From a virus, in IMG/VR virus record IMGVR_UViG_3300021138_000028, positions 1-62,090 of that record: DNA of 62,090 nt; one strand, given 5' to 3'. The position numbers and the translations under genes were made by a program. Every line of letters starts with the position of its first letter. The first letter of the stretch is position 1. A model generated the notes under the pieces. It had not been told where the DNA came from. It did not search any database and saw nothing but the letters and a program-made list of their open reading frames with translations. Of the stretch, positions 57,900-62,090 are shown in pieces.

Positions 57900-58570
57900 T
57901 CCTGCACCTTCCCAGTTCCCTTGCAGTGAGGGCACGTCTGTTCTACTTTGCGGTAAAGGGGGCCACCGGCGGAGGTTGAATCAGCATTTTTCAAATATTC
58001 GATCTCTTCCGCGCTAAATTCAGACGTGCGTTTTGATGGACCATACTTTGCTACCGTCTTGCGGGCTGCAGCAATCAGTCCGTCAAAATCCAATCCCTCT
58101 TCTTCCGCACATAATCGTCCTTCTTCCCAGATTTGAACCATCAATTTGTCGATGTCCAAAGGACCATCGGCGACACGCACGTATATCCAACCTTCAAAGC
58201 TCGGTGCCGTCCTTGTATTGATTTGTTCTTGATCTACTGTATTGGTAATGGGTTTGAACCAGACTAAGCCATACAATTCGTATGCTTCGCCTATTGTTCC
58301 GCATAGAGGATAAACACCGTTAAGCGTTGCATCTATCCAAACTGGTTTCCAACTTGGATGAGGCATATCATCCATATCCGTCACAAGTTCGTAACCTTCT
58401 GGTGCTGGAATTGGTTTGGCGTAGGTATTGAAATCTGATCTTTTGCCGTCTGGACACACTGTTTTCCATTTGCCAATCCAGTTTTGGTATTTCCAATTGT
58501 CTTCTTTCTTCTCGTCAGGGTCCGTTACCAGCATATAGCCGTAAGGTGGTTTGATCGTCATTTCGCTCAT
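57896..58570 (-). CDS. Hypothetical protein, 224 aa
   Basis: Start ATG 58570 in ATGA overlap with the gene above. Several aromatic-rich strands (PYGYMLVTDPDEKKEDNW) occur twice in similar form (APEGYELVTDMDDMPHPSW), an internal duplication. It ends in CPHCKGTGKVQE, half of a DnaJ-type zinc motif. Possibly a chaperone-like or binding protein; unknown. Confidence 0.6.
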   Translation of the reverse strand: MSEMTIKPPYGYMLVTDPDEKKEDNWKYQNWIGKWKTVCPDGKRSDFNTYAKPIPAPEGYELVTDMDDMPHPSWKPVWIDATLNGVYPLCGTIGEAYELYGLVWFKPITNTVDQEQINTRTAPSFEGWIYVRVADGPLDIDKLMVQIWEEGRLCAEEEGLDFDGLIAAARKTVAKYGPSKRTSEFSAEEIEYLKNADSTSAGGPLYRKVEQTCPHCKGTGKVQE

Positions 58571-58794
58571 TCGACCCTCCAAACTCTCGTTCCTTTGATT
58601 CCATCCTCAGTTGCGGTTCTAGTCGTGAACTTCATTGGTTTTGCTTGGCTCAAGAGTCCCGAGATAGTGGACGCCATACGGGGGATAAAGACTGAATCAC
58701 CGACCTCCATTTGTCTAAATGGATACTTCGATGTTCGTCCTCGTACATTTGGTTCTGGAACTGGAATTCCCTTGTCAATCTTGTATTCGCTCAT
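58567..58794 (-). CDS. Conserved phage protein (DUF7303-like), 75 aa
   Basis: IDKGIPVPEPNVRGRTSKYPFRQMEVGDSVFIPRM matches a short phage family with 'I-x-KGIPVP ... YPF-x-x-M-x-x-GDS'. The C-terminus ends GTRVWRVE, matching the usual 'R-x-WR' end. Start ATG 58794 overlaps the upstream TAA (TAATG). Role unknown. Confidence 0.75.
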   Translation of the reverse strand: MSEYKIDKGIPVPEPNVRGRTSKYPFRQMEVGDSVFIPRMASTISGLLSQAKPMKFTTRTATEDGIKGTRVWRVE

Positions 58795-59033
58795 TATTTC
58801 CTCCATCCCATCGGTCTAATGGGAAACGTATCTTCAATCTCTGCTTTACTATATCCCATATCATAGGCGTATGGGTGTTCTTTATTCAATTCGTCGCAAC
58901 GATCCATCGCTTGTTTCTCGTTGTAGTAGAACTCCATCGGGATAGCGGCCTGGAACCAGTACGGGTAGAACACGATGAATCGGTTGTGCGTCTCTGCCTT
59001 GACAGAGAACTTGTTTCGGTCAATGCTACTCAT
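58794..59033 (-). CDS. Hypothetical protein, 79 aa
   Basis: Start at ATG 59033 (MSSIDRNKFSVKAETHNR), in ATGA overlap; the longer open frame upstream is a shadow of the next gene. Aromatic-rich (FIVFYPYWFQAAIPMEFYY). No family. Confidence 0.6.
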   Translation of the reverse strand: MSSIDRNKFSVKAETHNRFIVFYPYWFQAAIPMEFYYNEKQAMDRCDELNKEHPYAYDMGYSKAEIEDTFPIRPMGWRK

Positions 59034-59251
59034 CGGGTCAGCCACACAAGATAGCAAGCTCCAAGGCAAGCGGCATAGAAGCAAATCCATCCAATAATGG
59101 GCACGATAGATGATCGAATTTTGACTTCCTTCTGGACTCGTTTGATCCCTTGATTGATCTCTACGGTATCGACATAACGGCCTTTGAATAAAGCGTCGGA
59201 ACACTTTGCCTTGTACTCGTCAATGATTTCTTGCTTGGTAATTTCATTCAT
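59030..59251 (-). CDS. Tail-anchored small membrane protein, 73 aa
   Basis: A charged helical N-terminal region (KQEIIDEYKAKCSDALFKG) and a C-terminal membrane helix (IVPIIGWICFYAACLGACYLVWL). The layout suggests a tail-anchored protein in the inner membrane. Function unknown. Confidence 0.65.
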   Translation of the reverse strand: MNEITKQEIIDEYKAKCSDALFKGRYVDTVEINQGIKRVQKEVKIRSSIVPIIGWICFYAACLGACYLVWLTR

Positions 59252-59459
59252 TGGTTATTTCTCCCTTGCGCTCCCGGCGTAAATCCCTAACTGCGAAACT
59301 AAGTGCAGCTTTCGCATGGTCATAGTTGAATCCAAGATCCTTGCGGATTTCTTTCTTCACTTCATCGGGTAGTTCCGATGCTTTGTTTGCTTTCAGTGCC
59401 ATCTTGCAATCCTGCCAGTCCTCGGCGCACTGGATCAGGTACTTCTCGGCCTTTGTCAA
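59244..59459 (-). CDS. Small helical protein, 71 aa
   Basis: MTKAEKYLIQCAEDWQDCKMALKANK... is entirely helical and charged. It overlaps the next start by eight bases and shares four bases with the gene at 59456. Unknown. Confidence 0.6.
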   Translation of the reverse strand: MTKAEKYLIQCAEDWQDCKMALKANKASELPDEVKKEIRKDLGFNYDHAKAALSFAVRDLRRERKGEITNE

Positions 59460-59914
59460 TCGTTTCCTCCTTTGGATCTCATAGGTAAAGATAATCGTCT
59501 TGACCCATCCATATTTCGATCACCGACAATGATCTCCTTGGCTATCTTTCGGTAATCCTCCATCCTGGAAAACCAGCAACCTCGACCAGAACCCATTTTT
59601 CGGTTGAGAGTGTAGCCTCGACGTATTGAATTACAATAACTGCAATTACAATTGGAACGCGCGGGGTATCTTTCGGAAAACCAATTTTGAGTGAACTGTT
59701 CGGGAAGCATTACTCGGTGGGCAATTTGCCATGAAATGAACTTTTGGCTATATGGGTAACTGTAACGGCAATAAGCCTCGAATTCAAGTCGATTCACATA
59801 TCGCTTTGCCGCTTGAATATAAGCATCAATCTCGTTGTTGTAGCCTCTACCGTAGATGTAATACCGCTTTACGGTTTTGACCCTTACGACTGATTTATCA
59901 ATTCGTTTCCCCAT
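59456..59914 (-). CDS. Basic Tyr-rich protein, 152 aa
   Basis: Very rich in Tyr and Arg. NCNCSYCNSIRRGYTLNRKMGSGRGCWF contains C-x-C-x-x-C that may bind zinc. An unusual composition, perhaps nucleic-acid binding. No family recognised. Confidence 0.6.
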   Translation of the reverse strand: MGKRIDKSVVRVKTVKRYYIYGRGYNNEIDAYIQAAKRYVNRLEFEAYCRYSYPYSQKFISWQIAHRVMLPEQFTQNWFSERYPARSNCNCSYCNSIRRGYTLNRKMGSGRGCWFSRMEDYRKIAKEIIVGDRNMDGSRRLSLPMRSKGGND

Positions 59915-60623
59915 CGTTTCCTCCTTCGATCACTCGGGGAATGGTCTTGCATCGGATAGTGCAGCCATATTCGCCTAAGAACAGGGTAATGAACTTGGTC
60001 ATGTCCATTGCAATCCCTCTGTCGGTCTTTCTCTCGCTAGGTTTCATAAATCGCCACAAGGCTTTCCGTAAATCCTCTTCTGCGGCTAAGATTCCTGCGC
60101 GGCCTTCCACCAATTCCCATTGCCATTTTATGTTGGCAATCACATAACGCTTAACTGCTGGTCGGACTCGTTCAACCTGCTCCAATACTCGGGTCAATCC
60201 ATCCGCTAGAGGATCAGATGTCACAGTGATGTCCAGCAAGTCAATAAGTTCGGTGTAGGTGTAACGATTCAAGCAAGCCTGAATTTCTCGTTCAATGGTA
60301 CGTCTCTCTCGATCTACCTCGAACTTCCCGTCCACGAGGTTGAATTCCGATCTACGCTTATACCTGGCGTCTCTGAGTGCTGAAATGTCTGCATCAGCAA
60401 TCAGATTGTTCATCTCGTCCACACTCAGGAATAAGTTGCATCGCTTCCGTCGAATCCTTCGGATAAGTTTCACTTTCCGACGCTTCAACCTGTTAAGTAG
60501 GGCTCGGTGCGTGATTTCGAGAACTTGAGCCGCAATCGACGTGTGGATCATAGGTTTGCCTGAATCATAATCAGTCACCTCGACCACCTTGGTTCCGAAC
60601 CGAATAAGGTTAGGGTTCGTCAT
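59898..60623 (-). CDS. Putative DNA-binding protein, 241 aa
   Basis: The start is set at ATG 60623 with an AAGGA site. An N-terminal HTH-like segment (IHTSIAAQVLEITHRALLNRL, residues ~26-46) is followed by a very basic stretch (KRRKVKLIRRIRRKR). The middle is helical. Could be a regulator of the middle operon; function unknown. Confidence 0.6.
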   Translation of the reverse strand: MTNPNLIRFGTKVVEVTDYDSGKPMIHTSIAAQVLEITHRALLNRLKRRKVKLIRRIRRKRCNLFLSVDEMNNLIADADISALRDARYKRRSEFNLVDGKFEVDRERRTIEREIQACLNRYTYTELIDLLDITVTSDPLADGLTRVLEQVERVRPAVKRYVIANIKWQWELVEGRAGILAAEEDLRKALWRFMKPSERKTDRGIAMDMTKFITLFLGEYGCTIRCKTIPRVIEGGNDGETN

Positions 60624-60642
60624 TGGGCATATTCCTTGTCGC

Positions 60643-60846
60643 TCATGCTGACCTACCCGGTAATTCACACCAGTAACTACCGAAGTGCCAATGGAAAGCC
60701 GTATCATCTCGATTGCCTGCGGTTTCTCCTTTCATAACTCTCCATGCAACCACTCCACCAAGGGCATCGTATCCAACTAGAATTTCCCTATCCATTGGGG
60801 CGTCCTGCATCCCGTCGTGGATGATGGTCATAAACATTTTGTTCAT
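60643..60846 (-). CDS. Small hypothetical protein, 67 aa
   Basis: Start ATG 60846 in ATGA overlap. MNKMFMTIIHDGMQDAPMDREILVGYDALGGVVAWRVMKG resembles small phage proteins with 'W-x-x-M-x-x-A-P-x-D' and 'V-x-x-W' segments, but the match is loose. Function unknown. Confidence 0.6.
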   Translation of the reverse strand: MNKMFMTIIHDGMQDAPMDREILVGYDALGGVVAWRVMKGETAGNRDDTAFHWHFGSYWCELPGRSA

Positions 60847-61067
60847 GATCCCCACTCCTGGGCTTCTCTAGCTTCTGCAATCCTCGTAGCTTCGCCCATT
60901 GTCTTGTAGCATCCAAGGCACAATGCCACACGGGTAATTGGGTTCCACGCATACATATCGTGTCGCATGATCCAGACTCCGCAACGACATTTACCGTCAC
61001 GGTTAGCGTTCGGCACAACACTGTAATCAAAATACGAACCGATGGAAAACCCTCGTCTGAATTTCAT
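60843..61067 (-). CDS. Small Cys-rich protein, 74 aa
   Basis: CRCGVWIMR and CLGCYKTM form two Cys pairs about 22 residues apart, likely a zinc ribbon. Basic N-terminus (MKFRRGFS). Tight overlaps with both neighbours support translation. Confidence 0.65.
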   Translation of the reverse strand: MKFRRGFSIGSYFDYSVVPNANRDGKCRCGVWIMRHDMYAWNPITRVALCLGCYKTMGEATRIAEAREAQEWGS

Positions 61068-61246
61068 CGTGCCTGATGCTCCATCTTGATCTCGGTCTGG
61101 ATTTCCTTGATAAGTTTAACGGATACGCTGACAAACTTCTGGACGGCAATTCGCTGCGCTAGGATTTCAGGCTTCATGTAGGCTAGGTCAACGTCCTGGG
61201 CTATCATCTGTCTGATTGCTTGTTCATGTACTGGATCGTGGTTCAT
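61064..61246 (-). CDS. Small helical protein, 60 aa
   Basis: MNHDPVHEQAIRQMIAQDVDLAYM... is helical with no motif, overlapping the gene below by four bases. Unknown. Confidence 0.6.
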   Translation of the reverse strand: MNHDPVHEQAIRQMIAQDVDLAYMKPEILAQRIAVQKFVSVSVKLIKEIQTEIKMEHQAR

Positions 61247-61254
61247 GGTTTTCC

Positions 61255-61710
61255 TTAGTCGATAGGTACGGGAATGCCGATGGTCTGATAAAGGGAGTCG
61301 ATTCGATACCCTTCTTTGACTTCATCAGCGAGATAGAGGTAGATAGGGCATCCTCTTGGATCACCTTGGACGTAGACTGCAAAGCCAATTTCGGCAGCAA
61401 TCTTTCGACACTCTTCGATCATTCGGTTAGCTCGTTCTTCGTTTCTTTTCTCTCCTTCTGGATCGGGAACTTCGATAGTTCGATACAACTTCTTTAAGCT
61501 AGGGGGAATGGTATATTCCTGGTCGATCGTCTTTCGGATACCATTGCACTCTCGTTCAAACGCAAAGCGAATAGACTTCGCCCGAACAACCAGTTCAATA
61601 CCAGCCTCGACCAAAGAGTAGTAACTAGCTTCAACCGTTTGCTTCTGATTCACTCGGTTAATGAACAAAGCGAACTGGCGCATCTGGTTTCGATTGAATG
61701 TTCGGCTCAT
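61255..61710 (-). CDS. Conserved phage protein (ECN ... QGDPRG family)
   Basis: 151 aa. IRFAFERECNGI, then NEERANRMIEECRKIAAEIGFAVYVQGDPRGCPIYLYL (read in parts) resembles a widespread phage family with an 'E-C-N' helix and a closing 'GDPRG-x-x-L/I-Y' strand. Function unknown. ATGA overlap with the hexapeptide-repeat gene upstream. Confidence 0.7.
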   Translation of the reverse strand: MSRTFNRNQMRQFALFINRVNQKQTVEASYYSLVEAGIELVVRAKSIRFAFERECNGIRKTIDQEYTIPPSLKKLYRTIEVPDPEGEKRNEERANRMIEECRKIAAEIGFAVYVQGDPRGCPIYLYLADEVKEGYRIDSLYQTIGIPVPID

Positions 61711-62090
61711 TCTTCGTCTCCTTTTTCGGATGCTGCCTGAGTCCCAAAAATAGCGGTGTCTCTCTTGGCGAACAGTTCAATGTAAAGACCATACTCTTCG
61801 ATTTGTGCCTCCGTGTAACCTTCTTTCTGCCCAATATCCTTGTATCGTTTCTGCCATGTGCTAATCCTATGACAATGGCATCCGATTTGGATATAACCAT
61901 GCTTGCAGTGAGTCAATGAATGGCGAGTGCCTAAAATGTGAAGTGGGGGTAATTCCCAAGCATTGCCACAGACCCGAGCATCGCCGTAGACCTGAGCATT
62001 GCCATAGACCCAAGCATCACCACAGACCCGAGCGTTGTCACGGACCTCAGCATTGTCACGGACCTCAGCATCGCCGTAGACCCAAGCATT
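61707..62090 (-). CDS. Hexapeptide-repeat protein, C-terminal part
   Basis: This is the end of the gene that begins at 477 and crosses base 1. Six or more hexapeptide units (VYGNAQVYGDARVCGNAW) are followed by a folded C-terminus: LPPLHILGTRHSLTHCKHGYIQIGCHCHRIS (read in parts) and KEGYTEAQIEEYGLYIELFAKR. This conserved end, with His/Cys residues that could bind metal, is typical of phage hexapeptide-repeat proteins. The 28 codons in 62007-62090 repeat those at 84-1. Confidence 0.8.
   Translation of the reverse strand, partial: NAWVYGDAEVRDNAEVRDNARVCGDAWVYGNAQVYGDARVCGNAWELPPLHILGTRHSLTHCKHGYIQIGCHCHRISTWQKRYKDIGQKEGYTEAQIEEYGLYIELFAKRDTAIFGTQAASEKGDEE
61953..62090. repeat. 18-bp tandem repeat (right end) and 84-bp terminal overlap
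   Basis: The same 18-bp units as at 1-342, in the same phase. 62007-62090 is identical to 1-84. The stretch 61987-62083 also equals 215-311 (97 bp), so the closing point lies inside a repeat and the true number of units is uncertain. Confidence 0.9.

Overview
The window is the essentially complete genome of a tailed bacteriophage with a podovirus-like (short-tailed) gene set. The last 84 bases (62007-62090) are identical to bases 1-84, and one reading frame, a hexapeptide-repeat protein, runs across the two ends. The molecule is therefore circular or circularly permuted, about 62.0 kb once the overlap is merged. Genes are tightly packed, with many ATGA and TAATG stop/start overlaps. ATG dominates, with some GTG and TTG starts. 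I see no tRNA, rRNA, CRISPR array, insertion sequence or integrase. I also see no recognisable DNA or RNA polymerase, so host polymerases are presumably used. The host cannot be named from the sequence. Several promoters sit only 5-10 bases from a start codon, which points to a host that tolerates leaderless mRNAs.

Layout. (1) A long leftward operon starts at a promoter at 4188-4159, runs to base 1 and continues across the ends from 62090 down to 54047. It holds a duplicated winged-helix regulator, many small accessory proteins, the hexapeptide-repeat protein, an SNF2-type helicase coupled to a DNA methyltransferase, a degenerate HNH protein and a MazG-like protein. (2) 4189-5281 is about 1.1 kb without convincing genes. 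(3) 5382-7861 is a second leftward operon of small proteins, closed by a strong terminator at about 5318-5356. (4) 7862-8772 is a control region with a leftward promoter, a 3 x 20 bp repeat, and two successive rightward promoter-terminator units sharing a 17-bp element. (5) 8773-39025 is the rightward late block: lysis candidates, TerS, a TerL split into ATPase and nuclease genes, a zinc-finger plus tandem GroES-like protein, a portal with a split-off C-terminus, scaffold, major capsid protein, decoration proteins, adaptor, nozzle-like tail protein and three large internal (ejection-type) proteins including one of 2428 aa. (6) 39084-48798 is a third leftward operon: small proteins, then an MBL-fold hydrolase, RecT, an SbcC/Rad50-like ATPase with a zinc hook, an RNA ligase and a KTSC-domain protein. 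(7) 48865-54050 runs rightward: a small HTH protein, a DUF2303-type pair, a nuclease candidate, a C2H2 zinc-finger protein, a truncated cytosine methyltransferase and the primase-helicase.

Together this looks like a phage that transcribes with host sigma-70-like promoters (TTGAC - 18 bp - TAnnnT), primes and unwinds with its own primase-helicase, recombines with RecT and a Rad50-like ATPase, packages DNA with a two-gene terminase, and injects through a short tail aided by large internal proteins. The most unusual points are the repeated promoter-terminator units before the late genes, the zinc-finger/tandem GroES-like protein between terminase and portal, the split terminase and portal, and a covarying RNA hairpin placed the same distance before two virion-protein genes.
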